A stretch of 64,000 nucleotides of DNA from Candidatus Pantoea deserta (GTDB taxonomy: Bacteria; Pseudomonadota; Gammaproteobacteria; Enterobacterales; Enterobacteriaceae): NCBI RefSeq assembly GCF_003813865.1, contig NZ_RMVG01000011.1, positions 62,001 to 126,000 on the forward strand. The letters run 5' to 3'. Below the pieces are notes generated by a model that was given only the letters and a program-made list of their open reading frames with translations, was not told the DNA's origin and did not search any database. Of this stretch, positions 38,896-51,332 are shown piece by piece (positions within the stretch are counted from its first letter, which is position 1; the number at the start of each line of letters is the position of its first letter). The translations under genes and the position numbers were made by a program.

Positions 38896-41625
38896 TCAGG
38901 TCTCGCCGAGCACTCTCCGCGCTTCGCGCGCCACGTTCTCCATTTCGTCCTGCAACTCCAACAGCTCCGGCTCCAGCGCGTCTATATCGCTGCTCTGGCG
39001 CAGGTTCTGCTCCAGCTGACGGCAGAGCTGCTTCATGCGCGGCACGCCGCTGTAGCTGGCGCTGCCGTGCAGTTTGTGAATAATCTCGCGCAGTCCCTGC
39101 ACATCGTTCGCCACCATAAAAGCATCAATCTTTTCGTGCACTTCCGGCAGGAAATCCAGCAACATTGTCAGCATATCGCGCGCCAGATCGGGTTTGTTCG
39201 CGGCCTGACGCAGCGCCAGCTCCCAGTCGAGCGACGGCGAGACCGCCGGCACCGGCGTGGCGATGGTCGGCAGCGCCGGGCTGTAGCGCGCCAGCAGCTG
39301 GCTGAGCTTGCCTTCGTCAATCGGCTTCGCCAAATAATCGTTCATACCGGCGTTAATCAGGTGCTCGCGTTCGCCGTCGATGGCGTGGGCGGTGACCGCT
39401 ACAATCGGCGTACTGGCGTGCAGCGGCATGCCGCGAATGATTTCGCTGGCGCGGATGCCGTCGATGTCCGGCATCTGAATATCCATCAGGATAATATCCA
39501 GCGGCTGCTGACGTGCCGCGGCAATCGCCTGCTCAGCGTTATTGCACAGCAGGATGTGCTGCACCTGCTCCTCCAGCAGCGCGCCGATTAACTTCAGGTT
39601 GGCGGGGTTATCGTCCACGGCCATAACCCGCAGCGGCAGGCGCGTGCTGTTGGGCAGATCGCTGCGCTGGCGAGTGTGCAGTTCGGCCAGCATCGGCATC
39701 AGACGCGTCGTGGAAACCGGTTTGGTGATGCAGCCGTGAATGCCGCGCGCTTTGAGCCGATCCGCCAGCAGCATCATGGCGCTCGGCAGCGCCAGCAGCA
39801 CGCAGTCGGCGCGGCTGAGCATCGCCTCGATAAAGCTATCCTCCAGCAGCGCCTGCTGCGTGATGTTAACCGGCACGCCCACCAGCAGCAGCGGATAGTG
39901 CGGCTCGCTCAGGCCTGCCAGCGTTTTGCTGTACTCCACCTGCAATGGCGTGACGCGCAGCATTTTCAGCGCCGCGTCGGCGGAGGCGTCGTGCGCCTCG
40001 ACGTAGGCCATACGCGAGCGCGACAGCACATCGAGGGCGCGCGGCAGCGTCGGGGCATTGGGATTAAGATCGAGCTGTATCCGCACCCAGAAGGTCGAGC
40101 CTTCATTGATACGGCTGTGGAAGGTAATCTCGCCGCCCATTTCACTCACCAGTTTCTGGGTGATCACCAGACCCAGGCCGGTACCGCCGTGACGACGGGA
40201 GATGCTGGCGTCAGCCTGGCGAAACGCCTGAAACAGCTGGCTCTGCTGCTGCTCCGAGATGCCGATGCCGGTATCATGCACCTGAATCTCCAGCTCAACG
40301 CGCGTGGCGCTGACCGCGCGCTGCTCGACGCGCAGATCGATGGTGCCGCGCTCGGTAAACTTAATCGCGTTGCCCAGCAGATTGATCAGAATCTGTTGCA
40401 GACGCAGCGGATCGCCAATGACATTATCCGGCACGCTGCTGTCGCACAGCACCGTCAGCTCCAGCTCTTTGTCATGCGCCGAGGGGGCCAGCAGCACGAT
40501 GGTTTCATCCAGCGTGGCGCGCAGCGGGAAAGGGATCGACTCCAGCACCAGCTTGCCCGCCTCCAGCTTAGAGAAGTCCAGCACGTCGTTGATGATGCTG
40601 AGCAAATTATTGGCCGAGCGCTCAATGGTGTGCATATAGTCGCGCTGCGCGGTGCCGAGAGGCGTCTTGAGCATCTGGCGGGTAAAGCCGATGACGCCGT
40701 TAAGCGGCGTACGCAGCTCATGGGACATATTGGCGAGAAATTCCGATTTAATGCGCGCGGCTTCCTGCGCCCGCTTTTTAGCCAGATCCAGCTCAACGTT
40801 CTGGATCTCCAGCTGCTCCAGCGTTTCCCGCAGATCCCAGGTCGCCTGATCGATATTGTGCTGCATCTCTTCATGGTAGGCGGTCAGCGACATCGCCATG
40901 GCGTTAATGCCGTTTTTCAACATGCTCAGCTCGCCCAGCATATAGCCCTCCACCCGGCTGTCGAGCTGACCACGGCGGATGCGGTCGACGGTGGTCACCA
41001 TATTGCGTATCGGGCCGGTGACGTCGCGCATCAGGCGATAGGCGAACAGCATGGCGATACAGAGGCAGAACAGCAGCATCAGGGTAGCGATAAACACCTC
41101 TTTATACTGCTGCAAACGCACCGACTGAAGATCCAGCTCAATGGCCACATAGCCCAGCGGATTGCCCGCCGGTTTGTTCACATCCTCAGGCTGCTCGTCT
41201 GGCGCGAAGCCTTCCGAGGTGATGGGCGTACGCAGGATCAACAGCGTTCCCTGACGCTCTATGGACACCTCATCGGGCAGCGCGCGAATATCCTCTTTTT
41301 GCAGCAGGCTCAGGTTCTGATTGCTATTGGAGGTGACGTAAAGATGATTATCGTTGTCGAACACCGAAATGGCGCGGACAATAGTGGAGTGGCGGCGATG
41401 CAGCAGGCTGACCAGTTCGCGGATAGCATCGCGATTGTGCGAGGTCATACTGTATTCGCTGGAGACGGCCAGCGGCTCGATGATATTCGCGCCCGCGTCG
41501 ACGACCTGTCGTTGCAGTTCGTTATAGCGGTGCACCACAAAAAATGAGCTGAGCAGCAAACCAACCATCAGCGTCGGTGCCAGAATCAAAATCATCATTC
41601 GCGCCCGCAGGCTGTATTTCGTCAT
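38896..41625 (-). CDS. barA: Hybrid sensor histidine kinase BarA
   Basis: A tripartite sensor of 909 residues (E. coli 918) that phosphorylates the response regulator UvrY and so drives CsrB/CsrC synthesis in response to short-chain carboxylates. Domains in order: TM helix (about 10-30), periplasmic sensor, TM helix (about 170-190), HAMP ([19 protein letters not shown]), HisKA with [10 protein letters not shown], HATPase ([22 protein letters not shown]), receiver ([24 protein letters not shown]) and a C-terminal HPt ([16 protein letters not shown]). The start at 41625 (M-T-K-Y-S-L-R-A-R) matches the family; a 20-residue longer frame has no support. Confidence 0.97.
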   Translation of the reverse strand: MTKYSLRARMMILILAPTLMVGLLLSSFFVVHRYNELQRQVVDAGANIIEPLAVSSEYSMTSHNRDAIRELVSLLHRRHSTIVRAISVFDNDNHLYVTSNSNQNLSLLQKEDIRALPDEVSIERQGTLLILRTPITSEGFAPDEQPEDVNKPAGNPLGYVAIELDLQSVRLQQYKEVFIATLMLLFCLCIAMLFAYRLMRDVTGPIRNMVTTVDRIRRGQLDSRVEGYMLGELSMLKNGINAMAMSLTAYHEEMQHNIDQATWDLRETLEQLEIQNVELDLAKKRAQEAARIKSEFLANMSHELRTPLNGVIGFTRQMLKTPLGTAQRDYMHTIERSANNLLSIINDVLDFSKLEAGKLVLESIPFPLRATLDETIVLLAPSAHDKELELTVLCDSSVPDNVIGDPLRLQQILINLLGNAIKFTERGTIDLRVEQRAVSATRVELEIQVHDTGIGISEQQQSQLFQAFRQADASISRRHGGTGLGLVITQKLVSEMGGEITFHSRINEGSTFWVRIQLDLNPNAPTLPRALDVLSRSRMAYVEAHDASADAALKMLRVTPLQVEYSKTLAGLSEPHYPLLLVGVPVNITQQALLEDSFIEAMLSRADCVLLALPSAMMLLADRLKARGIHGCITKPVSTTRLMPMLAELHTRQRSDLPNSTRLPLRVMAVDDNPANLKLIGALLEEQVQHILLCNNAEQAIAAARQQPLDIILMDIQMPDIDGIRASEIIRGMPLHASTPIVAVTAHAIDGEREHLINAGMNDYLAKPIDEGKLSQLLARYSPALPTIATPVPAVSPSLDWELALRQAANKPDLARDMLTMLLDFLPEVHEKIDAFMVANDVQGLREIIHKLHGSASYSGVPRMKQLCRQLEQNLRQSSDIDALEPELLELQDEMENVAREARRVLGET

Positions 41626-41714
41626 AATAGTCGCCGGCTTTTGCAAGCCCTTATCCCTGTGCCGCGGTGAGAGCCGCCTGTGCACGCCGAATTTTATTGA
41701 GAATGTAGAACACT

Positions 41715-43031
41715 ATGGCGCAATTTTACTCCGCAAAACAGCGCGCGACGACTAAGCAACGCATTATCGTTACCGTGAATGAGCTTGATGCTTTTGGTCA
41801 GGGCGTCGCGCGGCATCAGGGCAAGACCCTGTTTATTAGCGGCGCGCTGCCGGACGAGCAGGCGGAAGTGGCGCTGGTAGAGGAGAAACGACAGTACGCG
41901 CGCGGCAAAGCAACGCGGCTGTTAAGCCTCAGCCCGGATCGCGTCACGCCGCGCTGTGCGCACTTTTCCCGCTGCGGCGGCTGCCAGCAGCAGCACGCCG
42001 CAGAGCCGTTGCAGCAGCGCAGCAAGGCCGCGGCGCTGTCGCGCATGCTGAGCCAGGCCGCGCAGCGCAGCGTGGCGGTGGACGACATTCTTGCAGGTCC
42101 GGCCTGGGGCTATCGCCGCCGCGCGCGACTCGGCTTGCAGTGGCAGCCGAAAACGCGCGAGCTGCAAATGGGCTTTCGCCAGGAGGGGAGCAACGATCTG
42201 GTGGCGATTCGCGAATGCCCCATTTTGACGCCCGAACTTGAGGCGTTGCTGCTGCCGCTGCGCGACTGCCTGCGCGCGCTGAAGGCCGCCAGCCGGCTGG
42301 GACACGTTGAGCTGGTGCTGGCGGATAACGGTCCGCTTATGGTGCTGCGCCATCTTGACCCGCTGCACCCTGACGATCGCGAAAAACTGGAACGTTTTTC
42401 GCATGAGCATAGCCTGATGCTGTTTCTTGACGCAGGCGGCGACGCGCTGGAGAACGTCGGCGGCGGCGAGCCTTATTATCACGCCGCGGGCGTGCGGCTG
42501 AATTTTAGCCCGCAGGACTTTATTCAGGTCAACGACGCGGTTAATCAGCAGATGGTCGCGCAGGCGATCCGCTGGCTCGATCTGCAACCTGACGATCGCG
42601 TGCTGGATCTGTTTTGCGGCATGGGAAACTTTACGATCCCTGTAGGAAAATTCGTACAAAATGCTGTGGGTGTGGAGGGCGTTGCAGCATTAGTGCGGCA
42701 GGCAGCGTATAATGCGCAGTTGAATAATCTTAAAAATGTCCGTTTTTTCCAGCACAATCTGGAGGAAGACGTTGCGCGCCAGCCGTGGGCGGCGCAAGGC
42801 TTTAACAAGGTATTGCTCGATCCGGCGCGCGCCGGGGCTGCGGGCGTGATGGCGCATGTGGTTAAACTTGCGCCAGAACGCGTGGTCTATGTTTCGTGTA
42901 ATCCCACAACGCTTGCTCGCGACAGCCAGACATTACTGTCGGCGGGCTACCATCTGGAAAGGGTCGCGATGCTGGATATGTTTCCTCATACCCGTCATCT
43001 CGAATCCATGGTGCTGTTCAGCAAAACATAA
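41715..43031 (+). CDS. rlmD: 23S rRNA (uracil-1939-C5) methyltransferase RlmD
   Basis: A 438-residue SAM-dependent methyltransferase (RumA). It has an N-terminal TRAM domain ([23 protein letters not shown] is its core), Fe-S cluster cysteines ([14 protein letters not shown] and a later ECPIL), SAM motif [16 protein letters not shown], and the catalytic cysteine in [12 protein letters not shown]. It is divergent from barA and followed after 33 bp by relA, the conserved arrangement; relA promoters normally lie within rlmD. Confidence 0.97.
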   Translation: MAQFYSAKQRATTKQRIIVTVNELDAFGQGVARHQGKTLFISGALPDEQAEVALVEEKRQYARGKATRLLSLSPDRVTPRCAHFSRCGGCQQQHAAEPLQQRSKAAALSRMLSQAAQRSVAVDDILAGPAWGYRRRARLGLQWQPKTRELQMGFRQEGSNDLVAIRECPILTPELEALLLPLRDCLRALKAASRLGHVELVLADNGPLMVLRHLDPLHPDDREKLERFSHEHSLMLFLDAGGDALENVGGGEPYYHAAGVRLNFSPQDFIQVNDAVNQQMVAQAIRWLDLQPDDRVLDLFCGMGNFTIPVGKFVQNAVGVEGVAALVRQAAYNAQLNNLKNVRFFQHNLEEDVARQPWAAQGFNKVLLDPARAGAAGVMAHVVKLAPERVVYVSCNPTTLARDSQTLLSAGYHLERVAMLDMFPHTRHLESMVLFSKT

Positions 43032-43064
43032 GCGGCAGGTGATGTCGCTGTGGCAGGAGAGGAT

Positions 43065-45296
43065 ATGGTTGCGGTCAGAAGTGCGCATTTAAATACGGCA
43101 GGAGAGTTTGCTCTCGATCAGTGGATCGCCAGTCTTGGTATTGCCAACCCGCAATCATGTGAACGCATCGCTGAAACCTGGCGCTACTGCGAGGCTCAGA
43201 CGCAGGATCATCCCGATCAGGCGCTGCTGCTGTGGCGAGGCATTGAGATGGTGGAGATCCTCTCCATGCTCAGCATGGACATCGAAAGTTCCTGCGCCGC
43301 GCTGATCTTCCCGCTGGCCAATGCCGAGGTGGTGAGCGAAGAGAAGCTGAGCGAAACCTTTGGCGACGGCATTGTGACGCTGGTGCACGGCGTGCGCGAT
43401 ATGGACGCGATTCGCCAGCTTAAGGCGATTCATAACGACTCCATGGCCTCCGAACAGGTGGACAACGTTCGCCGTATGCTGCTGGCGATGGTGGAAGACT
43501 TCCGCTGTGTGGTGATCAAGCTGGCGGAACGCATCATGAACCTGCGCGAAATGAAAGACGCGCCGGAAGATGAACGCGTGCTGGCGGCTAAAGAGAGCAC
43601 CAATATTTATGCGCCGCTGGCGAACCGGCTCGGTATCGGCCAGCTGAAGTGGGAGCTGGAGGATTACTGCTTCCGCTATCTGCATCCTGACGAATACAAG
43701 CGCATCGCCAAACTGCTGCATGAGCGCCGCATCGACCGCGAACAGTACATCGAGAATTTTGTCGACTCGCTGCGTAAAGAGATGGTGAAAGAGGGCGTGC
43801 GCGCCGAGGTGTATGGCCGTCCGAAACATATCTACAGCATCTGGCGTAAGATGCAGAAGAAGTCGCTGGCGTTTGACGAACTCTTTGACGTGCGCGCGGT
43901 GCGTATCGTCGCCGAGCGCTTGCAGGATTGCTATGGCGCGCTCGGCATTGTCCATACGCTCTATCGCCATCTGCCTGCCGAGTTCGACGACTACGTGGCG
44001 AATCCCAAGCCGAACGGCTATCAGTCGATCCACACCGTGGTGCTGGGACCGAAGGGCAAAACCGTCGAGATCCAGATTCGGACGCGTCAGATGCACGAAG
44101 ATGCGGAGCTGGGCGTCGCCGCGCACTGGAAATACAAAGAGGGACCGGGCAGCAGCAACGCGCGCGGCGCGTCCGGTCACGAAGAGCGCATTGCCTGGCT
44201 GCGTAAGCTGATCGCCTGGCAGGAAGAGATGTCTGACTCTGGCGAAATGCTGGAAGAGGTGCGCAGTCAGGTTTTTGACGATCGCGTCTATGTCTTTACG
44301 CCAAAAGGCGACGTGGTGGATTTGCCCGCCGGCTCCACGCCGCTCGACTTTGCCTATCATATTCACAGCGATATCGGCCACCGCTGCATCGGCGCCAAAA
44401 TCGGCGGCCGCATCGTGCCCTTTACCTATCAGCTACAGATGGGCGATCAGGTAGAGGTCATTACCCAGAAGCAGCCGAATCCCAGCCGCGACTGGCTCAA
44501 CCCGAACCTCGGCTATATCACCACCAGCCGGGGACGCGCCAAGATCCATAACTGGTTCCGCAAGCAGGATCGCGACAAGAATATCGCCGCAGGCCGCCAG
44601 ATCCTCGACAGCGAGCTGAACCAGCTGGATATTAGCCTGCGCGAAGCGGAGAAACTGCTACTGCCGCGCTATAACGTCACCTCGCTGGACGAGCTGCTGG
44701 CGGCCATCGGCGGCGGCGACATCCGGCTTCACCAGATGGTCAACTTCCTGCAGGCGAAGCTCAATAAACCGAGCGCGGAAGAGGAAGATCGCGAGGCGCT
44801 GCGCCAGCTGACGCAGAAGAGCTACTCGCCGCCGTCGCGTAAAGAGAGCGGCCGCGTGGTGGTCGAAGGCGTCGGCAACCTGATGCATCATATTGCGCGC
44901 TGCTGCCAGCCGATCCCCGGCGATGATATTGTCGGATTTATTACGCAGGGGCGCGGCATTTCCATCCACCGTGCCGACTGCGACCAGCTGGCCGAGCTGA
45001 CGTCCCACGCGCCGGAGCGTATCGTCGACGCGGTGTGGGGCGAAAGCTACTCCAGCGGCTATTCGCTGGTGGTGCGCGTCACCGCCAACGATCGCAGCGG
45101 GCTGTTGCGCGACGTCACGACGATTCTCGCCAACGAGAAGGTGAATGTGCTGGGCGTCTCCAGCCGCAGCGACACCAAAAAACAGCTGGCGACCATCGAT
45201 ATGGATATTGAAATCTACAATCAGCAGGTACTGGGGCGCGTTCTGTCGCGTCTGAACCAGGTGCCTGACATCATTGACGCCCGACGTCTTCACTGA
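43065..45296 (+). CDS. relA: GTP pyrophosphokinase (ppGpp synthetase I) RelA
   Basis: The stringent-response synthetase, which senses uncharged tRNA on stalled ribosomes. The 743-residue protein (E. coli 744) has a degenerate, hydrolase-inactive N-terminal HD domain (the metal-binding HD is replaced by IFPLANAE), the synthetase domain (KHIYSIWRKMQKK, EFDDYVANPKPNGYQSIHT), TGS (VYVFTPKGDVVDLPAGSTP), a Zn-finger-like region (ARCCQPIPGDDIVGFIT) and a C-terminal ACT domain. ATG 43065 was chosen over GTG 43050 because AGGAGAGG precedes it and it matches the family. Confidence 0.98.
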   Translation: MVAVRSAHLNTAGEFALDQWIASLGIANPQSCERIAETWRYCEAQTQDHPDQALLLWRGIEMVEILSMLSMDIESSCAALIFPLANAEVVSEEKLSETFGDGIVTLVHGVRDMDAIRQLKAIHNDSMASEQVDNVRRMLLAMVEDFRCVVIKLAERIMNLREMKDAPEDERVLAAKESTNIYAPLANRLGIGQLKWELEDYCFRYLHPDEYKRIAKLLHERRIDREQYIENFVDSLRKEMVKEGVRAEVYGRPKHIYSIWRKMQKKSLAFDELFDVRAVRIVAERLQDCYGALGIVHTLYRHLPAEFDDYVANPKPNGYQSIHTVVLGPKGKTVEIQIRTRQMHEDAELGVAAHWKYKEGPGSSNARGASGHEERIAWLRKLIAWQEEMSDSGEMLEEVRSQVFDDRVYVFTPKGDVVDLPAGSTPLDFAYHIHSDIGHRCIGAKIGGRIVPFTYQLQMGDQVEVITQKQPNPSRDWLNPNLGYITTSRGRAKIHNWFRKQDRDKNIAAGRQILDSELNQLDISLREAEKLLLPRYNVTSLDELLAAIGGGDIRLHQMVNFLQAKLNKPSAEEEDREALRQLTQKSYSPPSRKESGRVVVEGVGNLMHHIARCCQPIPGDDIVGFITQGRGISIHRADCDQLAELTSHAPERIVDAVWGESYSSGYSLVVRVTANDRSGLLRDVTTILANEKVNVLGVSSRSDTKKQLATIDMDIEIYNQQVLGRVLSRLNQVPDIIDARRLH

Positions 45297-45301
45297 TTTG
45301 C

Positions 45302-45331
45302 GGGATGGGCGTATGCTCATCCCCCGTTTTT
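45302..45331 (+). terminator. Probable terminator after relA
   Basis: GGGATG (45302-45307) pairs with CATCCC (45318-45323), inner GC pairs extend the stem, and CCGTTTTT follows. It separates relA from mazG. Confidence 0.65.
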
Positions 45332-45356
45332 CCCCTCCTGCCCGAAAGGATTTGCC

Positions 45357-46145
45357 ATGAACTCTCTCGATCGCCTGCTCACCATTATGCAAACCCTGCG
45401 CGATCCGCAGCGCGGCTGCCCGTGGGATCGCGAGCAAACGTTCGCCTCTATTGCGCCCTATACGCTGGAAGAGACCTATGAAGTGCTGGACGCTATTCAG
45501 CGCGAAGACTTTGACGATCTGCGCGGCGAGCTGGGCGATCTGCTGTTTCAGGTGGTGTTCTACGCGCAGATGGCCAGCGAGCAGCGGCGCTTTAACTTCG
45601 ACGACATCTGCAACGCCATCAGCGATAAGCTGGAGCGCCGTCATCCGCATATCTTTGGCGACGCCAGCGTGGCAAGCAGCGCGGAGGTGCTGAAAAACTG
45701 GGAGGCGATTAAAGGCGCGGAGCGGGCGGAAAAGGCGCAGCATTCGGCGCTGGATGATATTCCCAGAGCGCTTCCGGCGTTGATGCGCGCCCATAAAATC
45801 CAGAAGCGCTGCCATAACGTGGGGTTCGACTGGACCTCAATTGGTCCGGTACTGGATAAAGTGCATGAGGAGATTGACGAGGTGATGCACGAGGCGCAGC
45901 AGGCCACCGTCGATCCCCACAAGCTGGAAGAGGAGATCGGCGATTTGCTGTTCGCCACCGTTAACCTGTCGCGCCATCTCGGCAGCAAAGCGGAAACGGC
46001 GCTGCAAAAGGCCAACGATAAGTTTGAACGCCGCTTTCGCGCGGTTGAAGCTATTATCGCCGCGCAGGGATTAAGCATGCAGGAGGCGACGCTCGATCAG
46101 ATGGAAGCCGCCTGGCAGCAGGTGAAAAACGGCGAAAAACGCTGA
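45357..46145 (+). CDS. mazG: Nucleoside triphosphate pyrophosphohydrolase MazG
   Basis: A 262-residue protein with two tandem MazG domains. The first has CPWDREQTFASIAPYTLEETYE and LRGELGDLLFQVVFYAQ; the second, active in E. coli, has EEIDEVMHEAQQ and LEEEIGDLLFATVNLSRH with the metal-binding ExxE...ExxD pattern. It hydrolyses all NTPs to NMP plus PPi and lowers ppGpp effects during starvation. In E. coli it lies downstream of relA (mazEF between); here no mazEF-like genes are present. Confidence 0.96.
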   Translation: MNSLDRLLTIMQTLRDPQRGCPWDREQTFASIAPYTLEETYEVLDAIQREDFDDLRGELGDLLFQVVFYAQMASEQRRFNFDDICNAISDKLERRHPHIFGDASVASSAEVLKNWEAIKGAERAEKAQHSALDDIPRALPALMRAHKIQKRCHNVGFDWTSIGPVLDKVHEEIDEVMHEAQQATVDPHKLEEEIGDLLFATVNLSRHLGSKAETALQKANDKFERRFRAVEAIIAAQGLSMQEATLDQMEAAWQQVKNGEKR

Positions 46146-46291
46146 TTATTCCAGCCGTGCGTAATATTTAGCCGGTCACGCTTACTCGATTCAGCCTGAG
46201 AAAAAAGTTGTGACCTGCATCAACATTTCCTCGGCCGCTATCCGCTATGTTACCCGCAGCAATGCGTTGGAGGATGGCGGTGATTCATCAA

Positions 46292-46320
46292 TTGTGGCTA
46301 GCAGGGGTTTCCGGTATACT
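46292..46320 (+). promoter_or_regulatory. Probable pyrG promoter
   Basis: TTGTGG (46292-46297), a 17-bp spacer and TATACT (46315-46320) form a good sigma70 promoter with 54 bp of leader before the pyrG ATG. Nothing else is recognised in the 229-bp mazG-pyrG spacer. Confidence 0.65.
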
Positions 46321-46359
46321 GTTTTCCCGTCCTGGTTATTCCACCGTCTTTAAACCTAA

Positions 46360-48012
<1,653 letters not shown>

Positions 48013-48022
48013 GTTTCACGAG

Positions 48023-48051
48023 CAACGCGCGAACTTTTCGCGCGTTGTTTG
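48023..48051 (+). terminator. Hairpin between pyrG and eno
   Basis: CAACGCGCGAA (48023-48033) and TTCGCGCGTTG (48037-48047) form an 11-bp perfect stem with a 3-nt loop, then TTTGTCTT. It could partly terminate pyrG transcripts, letting eno be set by its own promoters, or be an mRNA processing hairpin. Confidence 0.6.
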
Positions 48052-48067
48052 TCTTAGGATTGACTAA

Positions 48068-49387
<1,320 letters not shown>

Positions 49388-49397
49388 TCGCCTGCTG

Positions 49398-49462
49398 ATG
49401 CCGTCGCCTGACGGCATATGCCTGAGACAAAGCCCCGCCTTGCGCGGGGCTTTTGTTTTTTT
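49398..49462 (+). terminator. Double-hairpin terminator after eno
   Basis: A first hairpin ATGCCGTC/GACGGCAT (49398-49417) is followed by AAAGCCCCGC (49429-49438) pairing with GCGGGGCTTT (49444-49453) and a long T tract. The second is a strong rho-independent terminator. Confidence 0.9.
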
Positions 49463-49790
49463 ACTGATTCCATTAAAGGATTGATGCAGTTTTTAGAAAG
49501 ATGATCCTGAGCATTTATCCCGTGTCGCAAAGGTGGCGTTTTGAAATAGTAATGACACACTGAGAATAATAGACAAATAAAACTCCGTATTTGACAACAT
49601 GTCCTCCATAAAAGATAACGAAGTTAACTTATTAATATGGGCTTGAAATTAAATATGTAGATTCATGAGTATTTAAAGTGTGATTTTAACTCTTATGGTT
49701 AATTTTTTACGTCATAATGATTTAAATCATCATTTTTTTATTTTTCCTGACGTAGGTTGAATTCTTTTGTTAACTCAAGGAACGTCAGCT
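49463..49790 (+). other. AT-rich intergenic region ahead of the T6SS islet
   Basis: About 330 bp of strikingly AT-rich sequence with no open frame of note, in contrast to the GC-rich backbone ending at eno. Runs of A and T near 49590-49740 suggest H-NS-type silencing of the imported module. AAGGAA at about 49777 is the ribosome site of hcp. Several TATAAT-like hexamers occur by composition alone, so no promoter is assigned. Confidence 0.6.
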
Positions 49791-50282
49791 ATGGCTCTAC
49801 CCATTTATCTTTGGATTTACGAGGAAGAGGGCGAGTTACTAAAGGGAAGCGTCGAAGGTTACGGCCGGGAAGGGAGTATTGAAATAGTGGGTATGCAACA
49901 CGATATTTCTCTGCCTACAGACAATATCAACGGTGCCATTACCGGAGCACACCAGCACGAGGCTTATACTTTCGAAAAACAAATTGACTCATCTTCTCCG
50001 CTTTTGTATCGGGCACTTACCACCGGCCGCACTCTGGCAAAAGCGATATTCAAATATTACCGTATTAATTATAACGGGAGCGAAGACAAGTATTTCAAAG
50101 TGGTTCTGGATAAAGTGAAAGTATGCCATGTCGTGCCCATTATGTTTAATGTAAGAGATACGGATTTCGAGAGTTACGGGCATATTGAACATGTGGGATT
50201 ACACTATGAGAAAATTCACTGGAGCTATCTGGATGGAAATATTCAGCATGCTGATTGCTGGAAAGAGTTTAAAATCGCATAA
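49791..50282 (+). CDS. hcp: Hcp-family type VI secretion tube protein (orphan)
   Basis: A 163-residue Hcp1-family protein. It starts MALPIYLWIYEEEGELLKGS and carries the family features REGSIEIVGMQHDISLPTDN, EKQIDSSSPLLYRALTTG and a C-terminal EKIHWSYLDGNIQHADCW. Hcp hexamers stack to form the secreted T6SS tube and can carry small effectors in the lumen. No T6SS core genes (tss) are nearby, so this is an orphan hcp tied to the effector gene that follows 11 bp later. ATG 49791 has AAGGAA upstream; an in-frame TTG at 49767 was rejected. Base composition is far more AT-rich than the neighbours. Confidence 0.92.
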   Translation: MALPIYLWIYEEEGELLKGSVEGYGREGSIEIVGMQHDISLPTDNINGAITGAHQHEAYTFEKQIDSSSPLLYRALTTGRTLAKAIFKYYRINYNGSEDKYFKVVLDKVKVCHVVPIMFNVRDTDFESYGHIEHVGLHYEKIHWSYLDGNIQHADCWKEFKIA

Positions 50283-50293
50283 GGAGAGCGATA

Positions 50294-50662
50294 ATGGCCA
50301 AATGGATATACAAGCAAAGCACAGGAGAACTGTTTCAGGATGGTAAGTTAATTGAGAAAGGCTATTCTGGTGTGCTTACTAACAAAAATAATCCTGACCG
50401 CGAACAGGTTCGAGGCATGGGACCCATTCCACGCGGAATCTGGAAAATAGGCAGCACCGGCACCAGCAAAGGTCCACTTACCATTACGCTAATTCATATC
50501 AGCGGCGAAACGTACAACCGAGATATGCGCACTTTCCGTATCCATGGCGAAAAAGTTCACGGCGTTCCCGGCTTTGCCTCTTCAGGCTGTATAATCATGT
50601 ATCCTCATACGCGCCTGTTGGTGAGCAAGGATCGGGGTGCTTATCTGGAGGTTATACGATGA
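50294..50662 (+). CDS. Tlde1-like T6SS effector (DUF2778, L,D-transpeptidase-related)
   Basis: A 122-residue protein matching the Tlde1/DUF2778 pattern: N-terminal KWIYKQSTGELFQDGKLIEKG, GMGPIPRGIWKIG, and the catalytic segment with His84 (RIHGEKVHG) and Cys99 (SSGCIIMYP). Tlde1 toxins act in the periplasm of rival cells, cleaving tetrapeptide stems and exchanging D-amino acids of peptidoglycan, and are delivered by T6SS. It has no signal peptide, as expected of a delivered effector. It overlaps the next gene by ATGA, coupling it to a putative immunity gene. Confidence 0.88.
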   Translation: MAKWIYKQSTGELFQDGKLIEKGYSGVLTNKNNPDREQVRGMGPIPRGIWKIGSTGTSKGPLTITLIHISGETYNRDMRTFRIHGEKVHGVPGFASSGCIIMYPHTRLLVSKDRGAYLEVIR

Positions 50663-51120
50663 AGTGGATAGCCACACTCCTTGTGCTGCCTGCCTTTGCA
50701 CTGGCTACACCCTCGCCTGATACCGCTGCAAAAAACAGTTTAACACCTTCAGACTGGCGATATGTCGCACAAAAGGTAGCGGCAGGTGACGGCGCCTGGC
50801 TTGGCGCTGTTCCTGACCTTGCAGTAAAAGCCGATCGTAAACAAGCCGATCAGCTTGAAGAGGCATTAGCTACTGCTCTGCCGATAAATCCCAGGGGCGT
50901 TTTAGCGGTTTTACACAGGCTGGACGCAGGCTCCTGGCCTCACATGAGCGGTACGAATATTGTTTGTACGCGGATGGTCGTACAGCCAGGGAAAGCCGCG
51001 TCAGAATATTATACTGCTGCGCGCTGGGCCTTGCTTAGTGAGCCTGGCGGGGCCGAATGCCTCTGGAATCTGGAGGGCATTTGGGAAGAAGTGAACCAGC
51101 AGAAAAATAACGCTGAATAA
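50659..51120 (+). CDS. Putative periplasmic immunity protein for the Tlde1-like effector
   Basis: A 153-residue protein with a Sec signal peptide (MKWIATLLVLPAFALA, then TPSPD). The mature part is helical in composition with no enzymatic motif seen; three cysteines occur (C-T-R-M near the middle, E-C-L-W near the end). Position, translational coupling to the toxin and periplasmic targeting are what a Tldi1-type immunity protein should have, since the toxin acts on peptidoglycan. Function is inferred from context; the sequence alone would be called hypothetical. Confidence 0.72.
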   Translation: MKWIATLLVLPAFALATPSPDTAAKNSLTPSDWRYVAQKVAAGDGAWLGAVPDLAVKADRKQADQLEEALATALPINPRGVLAVLHRLDAGSWPHMSGTNIVCTRMVVQPGKAASEYYTAARWALLSEPGGAECLWNLEGIWEEVNQQKNNAE

Positions 51121-51200
51121 GATTTTTTGAAAATTGAAAACTTTGCATGCCAGCCAGCGTAGGCAATATGAGAAGAACCAGAGTTGCTTTCCACTTCGCC

Positions 51201-51239
51201 TCTTTGCCGCCTGGCAGGCTATGCCAACTGGCAAAGAGC
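51201..51239 (+). terminator. Stem-loop downstream of the effector-immunity genes
   Basis: CTCTTTGCC (51201-51209) and GGCAAAGAG (51231-51239) pair perfectly, with inner TGGCA/TGCCA forming the tip. It is followed by CTATTTCTT. It may end the T6SS transcript before the queE promoter. Confidence 0.5.
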
Positions 51240-51273
51240 TATTTCTTGCGCACAGAAAAGGCACATCGCGTGG

Positions 51274-51301
51274 TTGAGCTGCGCGGCAAATCTGCCATAA
51301 T
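51274..51301 (+). promoter_or_regulatory. Probable queE promoter
   Basis: TTGAGC (51274-51279) and CATAAT (51296-51301) are 16 bp apart, placing the start of transcription about 25 bp before the queE ATG. No preQ1 riboswitch fold was recognised in this short leader. Confidence 0.55.
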
Positions 51302-51332
51302 CAGCGCCCTGTTTTTTACTAGCGAGTCCGTA

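Noticed and set aside
39676..41547. 623-codon open frame antisense to barA
   Set aside because: Same GC-driven shadow; barA shows all expected domains and the antisense product is Gln/Arg/His-rich low complexity.
49767..49790. TTG start giving a longer Hcp
   Set aside because: Hcp proteins begin MALPIYLW; ATG 49791 has an AAGGAA site, and the TTG would place it inside the coding sequence.
51121..51332. preQ1 riboswitch ahead of queE
   Set aside because: No preQ1 pseudoknot pattern was found; the visible stem-loop lies upstream of the likely promoter.
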